From Parvibaculum sp. (GTDB lineage Bacteria; Pseudomonadota; Alphaproteobacteria; Parvibaculales; Parvibaculaceae), in the NCBI GenBank assembly GCA_019635975.1, contig JAHBYM010000002.1, positions 22,582-86,581 on the forward strand: a stretch of DNA of 64,000 nt. The letters run 5' to 3'. Below are positions 23,747 to 32,510 of the stretch, piece by piece. Made by a program: the position numbers and the translations under genes. Positions within the stretch are counted from its first letter, which is position 1; every line of letters begins with the position of its first letter. Under the pieces are notes generated by a model. That model saw only the letters and a program-made list of their open reading frames with translations, was not told the origin of the DNA and searched no databases.

Positions 23747-25930
23747 GTGTCGGTCGAGTGTGAAGGCGAAGCGCCGGAGACCCGAAACGAGCCGTCCGGC
23801 AAGGACGGTGCGCCGGCGCGTGCGCGTGCCTTCGTGGCGGGCCTGCGCCGCAGCGTCGCGACGCATTTCACCTCGTTGCGATCCAAGGTGGTCGGCCTGC
23901 TGACGTCGATCGGCGCCGTTCTGGTGGCGATGAGCGGCATTTATGTTTTCACGACGTTCAACCAGAACCTCGCACATGAAGCGGACCTGCGCGCCGGCGC
24001 GGCAAGGGATGTGCTGATCCATGCCGCGGCGCGCGTGCAGGCGTCCGGTGAACTGGAACCGATCCTGTCGGCGATCGGCAATGCGCCTTACATCGCCGAA
24101 GCCGCGATTGCCGGACGCGATGGAACGATCGTTGCTTCGTCGCACGCGGCATGGAATGGGCGGAGCATTGCGCCGGTCGCGACGACGCTTGCGGACGTGG
24201 CTGCCGATCGGCGCCGTCCGCTCGCCATCGAAACGCAACGGCAGCTGACGGGCGCTGGCGCTTACGACGGCGACTATGCGATATGGCTTGACTTGCCACA
24301 GTCCGGCGAGCAGGCCGTCGCCATCGTTCGCGTCGACATGGAACGGTTGGCAGCGCGGCTGACCACCAAGGCGTGGAACACCATGACCTGGCTGACGATC
24401 ACCGCGATCCTCGCCATTCTGACGATTTCAATGCTGGTGCACCGTATCGTCGTGGCGCCGATCGAGGCGCTGCGGGATTTTGCGCGGAACTACCGGCGCG
24501 GCGCGGCGGAGGCGTCGCAGCATGGCGACGAAATCGGTATTGTTGCGCAGGCGCTGGCCGCATCGTTCCAGGCGGCGGCGGACAGCGAGGCGCGGCTTAC
24601 CAATATCGCCTCGACCGACGGACTGACGGGGCTCGGCAATCGCGGTTCCTTCAAGGTGCAGTTTGCCGGCGCCATCGCCGATGCCGAACGGCGCGGCGGG
24701 CTTGTCGGCATGATGATACTCAATCTCGGCGGGTTCAAGGATGTCAACGATACGCTCGGCCACGATGCGGGCGATCTCGTGTTGCAGCGGACGGCCGATA
24801 TTCTGAAGGGCTGCCGGCGCGAAGGCGACATCGTGGCGCGCATCGGCGGCGACGAATTCGGAGTCGTGTTCAACGGTATCAAGAGCGCCGACGAGGCGCT
24901 CGAAATGGCGAGCCGTCTTGTGCGCGCGGTGGGTGTACCGTTCCGCCTCGGCGCTCAGGAACTGCAACAGGCGTCCTGCGTCGGCATGACGCTGTTTCCG
25001 CAGGATGGCCGCGATGCCGAAGTGCTGATGAAGAATGCCGACCTGGCGCTGTCGCGCGCCAAGCAGGAAGGCGCCGGCGCCTGCGTGCTCTATCGCCATG
25101 AGCTGCATCTGCGCGCCATCGAACGCAACCAGATCGAACGCGACCTGCGCGCCGCCGTGGCGCGGCAGGAGCTGAAGCTCTATTACCAGCCGAAAGTAGA
25201 TGTCGCGACCGGGCAGATCACCGGCGCGGAAGCCTTGATCCGCTGGCCGCATGAGGAGCGCGGTTTCATTCCGCCTTCGGTTTTTATTCCGGTGGCCGAG
25301 CGCAGCGGTCTCGTCGTCGATCTGACCCGATGGGTACTCGACGAAGCCTGCCGGCAGAACCGCCAGTGGCAGGACGACGGATTGCCGCGCATCACGGTTG
25401 CCGTCAACGTGTCGGCGATCGACCTCCGGCGCGCGGACCTCACCGACACGATCGCCAATACGCTGATCGCGCGCGGGCTTTCGCCGCAATATCTCGAACT
25501 CGAAGTCACCGAAAGCATGGTGATGGAGGACGTTGACACCGTGATCGGGACGCTGCGGCGGCTGCGGAGCCTCGGCATCGGCATCGGCATCGACGATTTC
25601 GGCACCGGCTATTCGTCGCTGGCCTATCTGAAACGTTTCCCGGTCAAGCGGCTGAAGATCGATCGCAGCTTCGTCAACGACATCGCCGATGGGCGCGAGG
25701 GACACATCATTCCGAAGGTCATCATCGACCTGGCGCATGCGCTTGGCGTGTCGGTGGTGGCGGAGGGCGTCGAAAGTGCCGACCAGTTCGACAAGCTGCG
25801 CGAGCTCGGCTGCGATGAGGTGCAGGGCTATTTCATGGGCCGGCCGATGCCGCCCGCCGAGTTCGAGGTCTTTCTGCGCAACTCGCCGGCCGGCGCGCGG
25901 CGCGTCGCCGCTTCCGGCAACGCCGCCTGA
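23747..25930 (+). CDS. Membrane GGDEF-EAL cyclic-di-GMP enzyme
   Basis: About 727 residues. Two membrane helices (VVGLLTSIGAVLVAMSGIYVF and TWLTITAILAILTISMLVHRIVV) enclose a ~140-residue periplasmic sensor, followed by a HAMP-like linker. The diguanylate cyclase motif GGDEF is intact at ~367, and the phosphodiesterase domain has EAL at ~495, NVSAIDLRR, the Glu in ELEVTES, DDFGTGYSSL and KIDRSFV, so both halves look active. It should couple an external signal to c-di-GMP level. The start GTG 23747 follows GCGAGG at six bases; GTG 23720 is the alternative. Confidence 0.9.
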   Translation: MSVECEGEAPETRNEPSGKDGAPARARAFVAGLRRSVATHFTSLRSKVVGLLTSIGAVLVAMSGIYVFTTFNQNLAHEADLRAGAARDVLIHAAARVQASGELEPILSAIGNAPYIAEAAIAGRDGTIVASSHAAWNGRSIAPVATTLADVAADRRRPLAIETQRQLTGAGAYDGDYAIWLDLPQSGEQAVAIVRVDMERLAARLTTKAWNTMTWLTITAILAILTISMLVHRIVVAPIEALRDFARNYRRGAAEASQHGDEIGIVAQALAASFQAAADSEARLTNIASTDGLTGLGNRGSFKVQFAGAIADAERRGGLVGMMILNLGGFKDVNDTLGHDAGDLVLQRTADILKGCRREGDIVARIGGDEFGVVFNGIKSADEALEMASRLVRAVGVPFRLGAQELQQASCVGMTLFPQDGRDAEVLMKNADLALSRAKQEGAGACVLYRHELHLRAIERNQIERDLRAAVARQELKLYYQPKVDVATGQITGAEALIRWPHEERGFIPPSVFIPVAERSGLVVDLTRWVLDEACRQNRQWQDDGLPRITVAVNVSAIDLRRADLTDTIANTLIARGLSPQYLELEVTESMVMEDVDTVIGTLRRLRSLGIGIGIDDFGTGYSSLAYLKRFPVKRLKIDRSFVNDIADGREGHIIPKVIIDLAHALGVSVVAEGVESADQFDKLRELGCDEVQGYFMGRPMPPAEFEVFLRNSPAGARRVAASGNAA

Positions 25931-26085
25931 ATCACACCTCCCGTTCCCGTTGACGCAGCGGGCGCCTTGCGCAAGGCGGCGGCGCTTTACGCGCGCGCGG
26001 TGCGCGCTACACTCCCGCGTCGCACCACCAACAATGAGCGCCGGCGCCCGACGGGCCGCAGGCGCCGCGCCGGGAGACGTCTTTC

Positions 26086-27279
26086 ATGGATCTCGCCTAT
26101 GGGCCCGAATACGAAGCCTTTCGCGCGGAGGTTCGCGCCTTCATCGCCAAGCATGGCGCAAAGGCGCCGCGCCGTTTCGGCGTGTCGCGTCCTTCCGAGG
26201 AAACGCAGAACTGGCAGCGCCTGCTGATCGAGCATGGCCTGACCGCGCGGACGATCCCGAAGGAATATGGCGGCTATGGCGCGGAACCCGACATTCTGAA
26301 GTCGCGGATCATCGCCGAAGAGTTCACGGCGGCCGGCCTGCCGATGGGGATTGCCAATCAGGGTATCTCGATGCTGGTGCCGACGCTGCTGGAACTCGGG
26401 ACCGAAGAGCAGAAGAAAAAATGGATTGCGCCGACACTCCGCGGCGAAGTCGTCTGGTGCCAGGGCTATTCGGAACCGGGCTCGGGCTCCGATCTCGCAT
26501 CGCTGCAAACGAAGGCGGTCGAGGACGGCGACGATTTCATCATCAATGGACAGAAGATATGGACCTCGACCGCGCATGCGGCCGACATGATTTTCTGTCT
26601 CGTGCGGACGGAGCCCGAGGCGAAGAAGCATGAAGGCATTTCCTACCTGATCTTTTCGATGCAGACGCCGGGCATCGAAGTGCGTCCGCTGAAGACGATG
26701 ACGGGACATGCCGAATTCAACGAGGTGTTCTTTACCGATGTGCGGGTGCCGAAAAAGGACATCGTGGCGGGACGCGGCCAGGGCTGGTTCGTCGCCAATG
26801 CGACGCTCAAGCATGAGCGCGGCATGCTCGGCGATCCGAACCAGGCCGGAACGCGGCTGAAGGAAATCACCGACCTGATGCACAAGGAGACGATGGACGG
26901 GACGCGGCTGATCGACCATCCGGTCTATCGCGACCGTCTCGTCGCGTTGCAGGCCCGGGTCTTCGCGATGCAGTTTCACGGGCTTCGGCTGCTGACGGCG
27001 GCGGCAAAGAGCGAGGACCCCGGCATCGCGCGGTTGATTGTCAAGCTGCAGGGTTGCGAACTCAACCACCAGCTTGCGGCGCTCGCCATCGACGCGCTAG
27101 GCGAGATCGGCGTGCTTTACGAGGACAGTCCGCATTTGCGCGCGCAAGGTGCGTGGCAGCACCGCTACATGTTCGATCTCGGGTTGATCATCGGCGGCGG
27201 CACGGCGCAGATCCAGAAGAACATCATTTCGGAACGCGGGCTCGGGATGCCGCGCGAACCGAAACCGGCGAAAGCGTGA
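26086..27279 (+). CDS. Acyl-CoA dehydrogenase (larger subunit type)
   Basis: 397 residues. WCQGYSEPGSGSDLASLQTKAV is the FAD/substrate-binding signature 1, FIINGQKIWTSTAHAADMIFCLVRT signature 2, and IGGGTAQIQKNIISERGLGMPRE the C-terminal motif 2. It oxidises acyl-CoA thioesters to enoyl-CoA in the cytoplasm. It is followed after ten bases by a second, shorter acyl-CoA dehydrogenase; such adjacent pairs often form hetero-oligomers acting on bulky CoA thioesters such as sterol or terpenoid side chains. The acyl substrate here is unknown. Confidence 0.9.
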   Translation: MDLAYGPEYEAFRAEVRAFIAKHGAKAPRRFGVSRPSEETQNWQRLLIEHGLTARTIPKEYGGYGAEPDILKSRIIAEEFTAAGLPMGIANQGISMLVPTLLELGTEEQKKKWIAPTLRGEVVWCQGYSEPGSGSDLASLQTKAVEDGDDFIINGQKIWTSTAHAADMIFCLVRTEPEAKKHEGISYLIFSMQTPGIEVRPLKTMTGHAEFNEVFFTDVRVPKKDIVAGRGQGWFVANATLKHERGMLGDPNQAGTRLKEITDLMHKETMDGTRLIDHPVYRDRLVALQARVFAMQFHGLRLLTAAAKSEDPGIARLIVKLQGCELNHQLAALAIDALGEIGVLYEDSPHLRAQGAWQHRYMFDLGLIIGGGTAQIQKNIISERGLGMPREPKPAKA

Positions 27280-27289
27280 GGAGCGGAAC

Positions 27290-28384
27290 ATGGAATTCGG
27301 ATTGTCGGAAGACCAGAAGCTGCTCCAGGAAAGCATCGGACGGACGCTCGAAAAAGTGTCGCCGCTGGAACGCGTGCGCAAGGTGGCGGAGGAACACGCC
27401 GCTTATGCCGGCGATGTGTGGCAGGCGCTTGCCGGGCTTGGCGTCGCGGGCATGCTGATCGCCGAGGAACATGGCGGCATGGGGATGGGCCTGCTCGATG
27501 CGGCGCTGGCGTCGGAAATGCTCGGCCGACATGTCGCGCCGGCGCCTTTCGTCGCCACCGCCGTCATGGCGCCGATCGCGCTTGCCGGCGCGGGCTCGAC
27601 GGCGCAGCAGGCGGCATGGCTGCCGAAGCTCGCAAGCGGCGAGGCGATTGCCGGTGTCGCGGTGTCGGAGCGCGCGGCGGGGGCACGCGAGGGCGCGGGC
27701 GTTGCCGTGTCTGGCGGCAAGCTCACCGGCACGGCGCTGTTTGCGCTCGATGCGGCGGGCGCCGATATTTTCATCGTTGCCGACAAGACGGGCGGGCTCC
27801 ATCTCGTGAAGGGCGATGCGAAGGGGTTGACGCGGATTGCACTCACCAGCATCGATCTCACGCGGCCGCTCGGCGAATTGCGCTTCGACAATGTCGAGGC
27901 GGAGCCGCTGAATGCCGGCGATGCGGGCGCGGCGTTGAAGCGGATGGTCGATGCCGGCCGCGTGATGCTCGCCGCCGACACGCTGGGTGCGGGCTGGGCG
28001 ATGATCGAGAAGGCCGTGGCTTACGCGGGCGAGCGCAAGCAGTTCGGCCGCGTCATCGGCTCGTTCCAGGCGGTGAAGCATATGTGCGCCGAGATGGCGG
28101 CCGAGCTCGAACCCTGCCGGTCGCTGGTCTGGTATGCGGCACATGCCTTCGACACGATGCCGGACGAAGCGAGCCTGATGGCGGCGCATGCCAAGGCGCT
28201 GACCTCGGAAACCGGGCGCTTCGTCGCGCGAACCGCGACGGAGGTTCATGGCGGCATGGGCTTTACCGATCTCGTGGGCTTGCACTACTGGTTCAAGCGC
28301 ATCGGCCTCAACCGGCAAATGCTGGGCTCGCCGGAACGGGTGCGCCACGAGGCGGCGGTCCTGCAGGGCTGGGCAGCGGATTGA
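27290..28384 (+). CDS. Acyl-CoA dehydrogenase (shorter partner)
   Basis: 364 residues. MEFGLSEDQKLLQESIGRTLEKVSPLERVR is the standard N-terminal helix pair and YAGERKQFGRVIGSFQAVKHMCAEMA plus ATEVHGGMGFTDLVGLHYWFKRI the C-terminal four-helix domain. The middle beta domain is shorter and lacks the strong SEPGSGSD-type motif (VAVSERAAGAREG instead), as in non-FAD-rich partner subunits of heteromeric enzymes. It probably works with the preceding gene; an independent enzyme cannot be excluded. Confidence 0.85.
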   Translation: MEFGLSEDQKLLQESIGRTLEKVSPLERVRKVAEEHAAYAGDVWQALAGLGVAGMLIAEEHGGMGMGLLDAALASEMLGRHVAPAPFVATAVMAPIALAGAGSTAQQAAWLPKLASGEAIAGVAVSERAAGAREGAGVAVSGGKLTGTALFALDAAGADIFIVADKTGGLHLVKGDAKGLTRIALTSIDLTRPLGELRFDNVEAEPLNAGDAGAALKRMVDAGRVMLAADTLGAGWAMIEKAVAYAGERKQFGRVIGSFQAVKHMCAEMAAELEPCRSLVWYAAHAFDTMPDEASLMAAHAKALTSETGRFVARTATEVHGGMGFTDLVGLHYWFKRIGLNRQMLGSPERVRHEAAVLQGWAAD

Positions 28385-28405
28385 GGGGTTGCAATCTTTG
28401 AAGTT

Positions 28406-28426
28406 TGTAGCTACATTGAGTCTACA
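28406..28426. promoter_or_regulatory. Probable operator of the second RelB/YafQ locus
   Basis: TGTAG (28406-28410) and CTACA (28422-28426) face each other across 11 bases; an extra CTACA directly follows the first half-site, making TGTAGCTACA itself palindromic. The same TGTAG...CTACA half-sites, 10 bases apart, form the palindrome of the first locus. Confidence 0.5.
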
Positions 28427-28442
28427 AAAATCAGGAGATGTC

Positions 28443-28700
28443 ATGGCCGCCGATGCCGTCGTTCGCGCCCGGATCGATTCCGGGACCAAAAAGAAAGCCG
28501 CCGCCGCGCTCGACGCGATGGGGCTGTCGATCTCGGATGCCATCCGTTTGCTGCTGCTGCGTGTCGCGGACGAAAAGCGGCTGCCTTTTGCCGTGAAGGT
28601 TCCAAACGAAGCAACGGCCAAAGCCATCAAGGAACTTGAAGCAGGCAAGGGCAAGAAGTTCGCCACGGCCGATGAATTGTTCGACGATCTGGGCCTCTGA
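28443..28700 (+). CDS. RelB/DinJ-family antitoxin (second locus)
   Basis: 85 residues. The ribbon-helix-helix region is AVVRARIDSGTKKKAAAALDAMGLSISDAIRLLLLRVADEKRLPF, followed by an acidic/basic toxin-binding tail ending FATADELFDDLGL. ATG 28443 is five bases from AGGAG. It begins 58 bases after the acyl-CoA dehydrogenase and is followed two bases later by the toxin. It resembles the antitoxin at 10991 in the DNA-binding part, and the operators share half-sites. Confidence 0.88.
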   Translation: MAADAVVRARIDSGTKKKAAAALDAMGLSISDAIRLLLLRVADEKRLPFAVKVPNEATAKAIKELEAGKGKKFATADELFDDLGL

Positions 28701-28702
28701 TC

Positions 28703-28975
28703 GTGCTGACGCCGGTCCGTTCGGGCCAATTCAAGCGTGACGTGAAACGTGCCGAAAAGCGCGGTAAGGATTTGGGCAAGCTGCGGCGCCTTCTGACCTT
28801 GCTGATCGGACGACAAACTTTGCCATCGACCTATCGCGATCATCCGCTGAAGGGCAACTGGAACGGATACAGGGACGCGCATATCGAGCCGGACTGGTTG
28901 TTGATCTATCGGGTCGCCGGCGACGAATTGCTGCTGGCGCGAACGGGGTCTCACGCCGACCTCTTCGATGAGTAA
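28703..28975 (+). CDS. YafQ-family toxin (intact)
   Basis: 90 residues, GTG start. Family landmarks: SGQFKRDVKRAEKRGKDLGKLRRLLTLL, DHPLKGNWNGYRDAHIEPDWLLIYRV and ARTGSHADLF. The conserved catalytic histidines of YafQ (DHPLKG, DAHIEPDW, SHADLF) are kept. YafQ toxins cut mRNA on the ribosome. Unlike the locus at 11238 the frame is uninterrupted, so this is probably the functional pair of the window. Confidence 0.88.
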   Translation: MLTPVRSGQFKRDVKRAEKRGKDLGKLRRLLTLLIGRQTLPSTYRDHPLKGNWNGYRDAHIEPDWLLIYRVAGDELLLARTGSHADLFDE

Positions 28976-29052
28976 CCAGGGGAGCGCACTTGCCTTCCCG
29001 CACGCGCGGGCGTCATATGCGGCGCGTCCACAACCTTTTTGTCCGGTGCCAC

Positions 29053-29328
29053 ATGGGTGAACTCGGCTATATCGCGGCCTTCCTGACCACGCTCGCCTTC
29101 GTGCCGCAGGCGGTGAAGACGATCCGCTCGCGCGATACGTCGGGCCTTTCGCTCGGCATGTACGGGCTGCTGACCGTTGGCATCTTTCTGTGGCTGCTGC
29201 ATGGCATCAACCGGCAGGACTATGCGCTGATCGGCGCCAATGGCGTGACGCTGATGCTGGCGCTGCCGATTTTCCTGATCATTCTCGGCAATGAGCGAGC
29301 GGCGCGGCGGGCCGCCTCAGGGAAATAG
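29053..29328 (+). CDS. SemiSWEET-type sugar transporter
   Basis: 91 residues with three membrane helices, the triple-helix bundle of SemiSWEETs, which dimerise to move small sugars. The PQ motif is at residues 18-19 in AFVPQAVKTIRSRDTSGLSLGMY, and the conserved LWLLHGINRQDYALIGANGVTL follows. ATG 29053 is chosen because the family starts here; the frame extends upstream to 28990 with a basic non-family tail. Ribosome site is weak. Confidence 0.85.
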   Translation: MGELGYIAAFLTTLAFVPQAVKTIRSRDTSGLSLGMYGLLTVGIFLWLLHGINRQDYALIGANGVTLMLALPIFLIILGNERAARRAASGK

Positions 29329-29340
29329 ACCAAGGTCTAT
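29325..29340. promoter_or_regulatory. Short inverted repeat upstream of the zinc-type dehydrogenase
   Basis: ATAGACC and GGTCTAT flank AA at the SemiSWEET stop codon, 73 bases before the next start. This is the size of a TetR- or MarR-type operator; the regulator is not identified. Confidence 0.35.
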
Positions 29341-29412
29341 TTTAGTGCTTGCCTCGGCCGTTGCCGCCTGCTTGCATGTCGCCAACAAGAAACCAGACCG
29401 GGAGGAACACCC

Positions 29413-30507
29413 ATGCGCGCGGCCGTTTTCCGCAATGGCGATCTCGTCGCCGACACGATCCCCGAACCGACACCGCAAGCGGGCCAGGTGCTGGTCAAGA
29501 CGCTGGCCTGCGGCATTTGCGGCTCGGACCTGCATGCGTTTCATCACGCCGACAAGATGGTCGAGACGGCGCAGCGTTCGGGGTCGAGCTTCACGATGGA
29601 CCTCAAGCGCGACATCGTGTTCGGACACGAGTTCTGCGCCGAGATTCTCGATCACGGACCGGGCACCGAGAAGAAGCTGAAGCCGGGCACGCGCGTCTGC
29701 TCGATGCCGATTGCGATCACGACGAACGGCGAGAAAGCCAAGATCGATCCGGTCGGCTATTCCAACAACATGCCCGGCGGCTTTGCCGAGCAGATGGTGC
29801 TGAACGAGTTGATGCTGCTCGAAGTGCCGAACGGGCTGCCCACCGAACAGGCGGCGCTGACCGAACCGATGGCGGTTGGCTGGCATGCGGTCGAGAAGGC
29901 GAACCTGACCGATGACGACATTCCGCTCGTCATCGGCTGCGGGCCTGTCGGCCTTGCGGTGATCGCCGGCCTCAAGATCAGGGGCGTGCATCCGATCATC
30001 GCGGCCGATTTCTCACCCGCGCGGCGCAAGCTTGCCGAGAAGATGGGCGCCGACATCGTGCTCGATCCGAAGGTCGAGGCGCCTTATGCGCGCTGGACGA
30101 AGGAGGCGACGCCGGAGGGCTACGACCCCGAGAACATCATGACGCTGCTCGGCATGGGGCCGAAGCTCAGGCCGGGCGTCATCTTCGAATGCGTCGGCGT
30201 GCCGGGCGTCATCCAGCAGATATTCGAAGGCGCGCCGCGCTTTGCCCGCGTGGTCGTGGTCGGCGTCTGCATGGAGCAGGACCGCTTCGAGCCGTTCTTT
30301 GGCATCAACAAGGAACTCAACGTGCAATTCGTGCTCGGCTACACGCCGGAGGAATTCGCGCTGACGCTCAATCATCTCGCCGAAGGCAAGATCGACGGTT
30401 CGCCGCTGGTGACGGCCAAGGTCGGTGTCGAAGGGGTGAAAGAGGCGTTTGCCGAACTCGGCAATCCCGAGAAGCACGCGAAGATTCTGGTCGAGCCCTG
30501 GCGGTAG
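29413..30507 (+). CDS. Zinc-type (MDR) alcohol dehydrogenase
   Basis: 364 residues. The N-terminal GroES-like domain has the catalytic zinc ligand Cys in ACGICGSDLHAFHH and GHEFCAEI; the structural-zinc cysteine lobe is absent. The nucleotide-binding domain carries VIGCGPVGLAVIAGLKIRG. It should oxidise an alcohol with NAD(P). A good GGAGG precedes the ATG. The substrate is unknown; nearby genes give no pathway. It is convergent with the GST gene, with four bases between stops. Confidence 0.88.
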   Translation: MRAAVFRNGDLVADTIPEPTPQAGQVLVKTLACGICGSDLHAFHHADKMVETAQRSGSSFTMDLKRDIVFGHEFCAEILDHGPGTEKKLKPGTRVCSMPIAITTNGEKAKIDPVGYSNNMPGGFAEQMVLNELMLLEVPNGLPTEQAALTEPMAVGWHAVEKANLTDDDIPLVIGCGPVGLAVIAGLKIRGVHPIIAADFSPARRKLAEKMGADIVLDPKVEAPYARWTKEATPEGYDPENIMTLLGMGPKLRPGVIFECVGVPGVIQQIFEGAPRFARVVVVGVCMEQDRFEPFFGINKELNVQFVLGYTPEEFALTLNHLAEGKIDGSPLVTAKVGVEGVKEAFAELGNPEKHAKILVEPWR

Positions 30508-30511
30508 GCGT

Positions 30512-31114
30512 TCAGGCGGGCGGGGCGGTCTCGGCGAAAGAAGGCCGCTTCGCCATGTCGCGCCACCAGCCGGCGAGTTCGGGCGCCTGCGTCTGCCAGT
30601 TCATGGCGGCGTGGCGGAAGTCGAGATAGCCAAGCGCCGCGCCCGTCGCGATGCCGCCAATGTCGAGCGGTGCATCGAGAAGGCTCACTTCCTGTTCCAG
30701 AAGATCGAGGCTGCGCGCAACGGCGCGGCGCCAGCGGGCCGTCCACATTTCCGAACGCTCGGCTTCCGGCCGGTTGGTCTCGAAGACCAGCGACACGGCG
30801 GCGTCCATGATGCCGTCGGCCAGTGCCTGAAAGCGCAAGGCGCGCCAGCGCTCTGCGCCCGCTGCCGGAAAGAGCGCGGGGCCGTCGAGCGTCGCGTCCA
30901 GATATTCGCAGATCAACGGGCTGTCGAAGAAAGACGTGCCGTCCTTCAGGGCGAGCGCCGGCACCTTGCCGAGCGGATTGGCCGCGATCAGCGATTGCGG
31001 GTCGCTCATTGCTGCGGCGGTTTCCTCCGTCACCTGCGCCAGCGCGCCCTTCTCGCGGATCAGCACGCGGACCTTGCGCGCGAAAGGCGAGGTCGGGGAA
31101 TGATAGAGCTTCAT
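30512..31114 (-). CDS. Glutathione S-transferase family protein
   Basis: 200 residues. The thioredoxin-like N-terminal domain begins MKLYHSPTSPFARKVRVLIREKG with Ser10 region as the glutathione-activating site; NPLGKVPALALKDGTSFFDSPLICEYLD contains the cis-Pro and the Glu/Ser glutathione contacts. The all-helical C-terminal domain follows. Cytoplasmic; substrate unknown. Confidence 0.88.
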   Translation of the reverse strand: MKLYHSPTSPFARKVRVLIREKGALAQVTEETAAAMSDPQSLIAANPLGKVPALALKDGTSFFDSPLICEYLDATLDGPALFPAAGAERWRALRFQALADGIMDAAVSLVFETNRPEAERSEMWTARWRRAVARSLDLLEQEVSLLDAPLDIGGIATGAALGYLDFRHAAMNWQTQAPELAGWWRDMAKRPSFAETAPPA

Positions 31115-31136
31115 CGAAATTCCTTGCCGGGAGATG

Positions 31137-31643
31137 TCAGAGACAGGCGGTGCCGCTGGTGTGACCGTTCATGGCGCGGATGGTGCGCCATTCGACGAAT
31201 TCGCGGCAGGTGCGGCCGCGCTCGTCGGTGAATTCGCGGATCGGCGTGATCTTGCCGCTCGCCTTGTCCTGCGCGGTGAACCATGTGACGGGTTCGCGCA
31301 GCGGCACGGTCATCATTTTTGCGATCGCTTCGTTCCGCGCGCTGGCGGGCATGCCCGTCAGCGTCGGCCCTTCGGAACCGCCGACCATATAGCCCGCCGC
31401 GACGCCGGCGGCGACCGCCCATTCGGTGCCGCCGCCCGAACCGATCGCCATGCCGAGCAGCGCGCCGCCCGCCGGGCCGACAAGACCCGTGCCACGATCA
31501 TCGACGGGAACGCCGCCGACCGGCGCTTCGGGCTTTCTCATCGTCACTTCGGGCTGCGGCAACTGCGTCTGCGCACAGGCGGAGACGGCGAGCGCCGCGA
31601 GCACGGCAAATGCGACGCTCCATCTGGTGCGGGAATGCATCAT
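31137..31643 (-). CDS. 17-kDa surface-antigen-like lipoprotein with glycine zipper
   Basis: 168 residues. MMHSRTRWSVAFAVLAALAVSACAQ is a lipoprotein signal (lipobox VSAC). A Gly-rich helix (GPAGGALLGMAIGSGGGTEWAVAAGVAAGYMVGG) is followed by a C-terminal domain with TPIREFTDERGRTCREFVEWRTI, typical of RT0821/Lpp1805-like surface antigens. It is anchored to the outer membrane; function unknown. ATG 31643 is six bases from AGGA and overlaps the upstream region closely; ATG 31649 is possible. Confidence 0.75.
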   Translation of the reverse strand: MMHSRTRWSVAFAVLAALAVSACAQTQLPQPEVTMRKPEAPVGGVPVDDRGTGLVGPAGGALLGMAIGSGGGTEWAVAAGVAAGYMVGGSEGPTLTGMPASARNEAIAKMMTVPLREPVTWFTAQDKASGKITPIREFTDERGRTCREFVEWRTIRAMNGHTSGTACL

Positions 31644-31645
31644 GT

Positions 31646-32146
31646 TCATTCCTTTCGCAGATAGGGCATCAGGAAACGGCGCAGCACCGGGCTCATCGCG
31701 GCGAGCGCACCGACAATAATGGTGATGAGCGGCAGGCTGCCGGTCGTTCCCTTGACGATGCCGAGAAGGCCGAGGCTCAGCTCGTTGAGCGTGCGTTCGA
31801 TCGTGTCGAAGTCGCGCTTCACTTCGGCGCGCGCCTGAAGAATGGTGGCGTTGGCGAGCTCCATTTCGAGGCGGTCGGCGCGGCCGGGCTTTTTGGCGGC
31901 GAAAACGAGCGCGATGAATGCCAGCACCGCCAGCACGCCGCCGGTGATGAGCGCGCCGAGCGGATAGCCGTAGATTTCGGAGAGCGCCAGGAAGCCGGCG
32001 ATCACCAGCATGGTCAGCGCGAAAAGCGCGATGAAAACCGCGATGCCGACCAGCGACAGCTTGCGCGCGAGACGGCGCGCTTCGAGCTCGGCACGGAAAA
32101 GTTCGGCTTCGGCAAGTTTGCGGATTTGCGACGTCGGATCGATCAT
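31646..32146 (-). CDS. YqjE-like phage-holin-superfamily membrane protein
   Basis: 166 residues. An amphipathic charged N-terminus is followed by two membrane helices (LVGIAVFIALFALTMLVIAGFLAL and ALITGGVLAVLAFIALVFAA) and a charged helix plus a C-terminal hydrophobic stretch. This matches the PF07332 holin-superfamily III proteins, which despite the name include E. coli YqjE. With the YqjD-like gene upstream it forms a yqjD-yqjE pair, linked to inner-membrane binding of ribosomes in stationary phase in E. coli. Confidence 0.7.
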   Translation of the reverse strand: MIDPTSQIRKLAEAELFRAELEARRLARKLSLVGIAVFIALFALTMLVIAGFLALSEIYGYPLGALITGGVLAVLAFIALVFAAKKPGRADRLEMELANATILQARAEVKRDFDTIERTLNELSLGLLGIVKGTTGSLPLITIIVGALAAMSPVLRRFLMPYLRKE

Positions 32147-32155
32147 GTCCGTTTC

Positions 32156-32404
32156 CTATCTCGCCAGCAGGCGGCCGATGAGGAAACCGAGGCCGAATGC
32201 CAGCAGGGCGCTCGGCACCGGATGTGCGTCGATCTGTTTCTGGATGTCGCCGAGCCCTTCCTGCAAACGCTCGCCGATCGCTTCGGCATCGTCGATGCCG
32301 AAGGGCGTCTCGCCGCGCGCTTCCTCCAGGGCTTTCTTCAGCGCCTCGACTTCGGCCTGAAGCTCCTCGACGGTCGGTTTCGCGTCCGGTTTCTTGTCGG
32401 TCAT
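32156..32404 (-). CDS. YqjD/ElaB-like tail-anchored protein
   Basis: 82 residues: a charged coiled-coil-like helix (VEELQAEVEALKKALEEARGE), a middle helix (AIGERLQEGLGDIQKQIDAHP) and a C-terminal membrane helix VPSALLAFGLGFLIGRLLAR. This is the architecture of YqjD/ElaB/YgaM proteins, inner-membrane anchored and in E. coli ribosome-binding. It is nine bases from the YqjE-like gene, same strand. Confidence 0.75.
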   Translation of the reverse strand: MTDKKPDAKPTVEELQAEVEALKKALEEARGETPFGIDDAEAIGERLQEGLGDIQKQIDAHPVPSALLAFGLGFLIGRLLAR

Positions 32405-32510
32405 TGGCGTCGCCTTCCGGTTCTGGCCGGTTGTCCCCCGCCCGATCAGCATAGTCCCCTTGCGGGCACATTCAAGGCGGCGCCGCCTGCTGCCCGATGC
32501 CGCAGCACGC

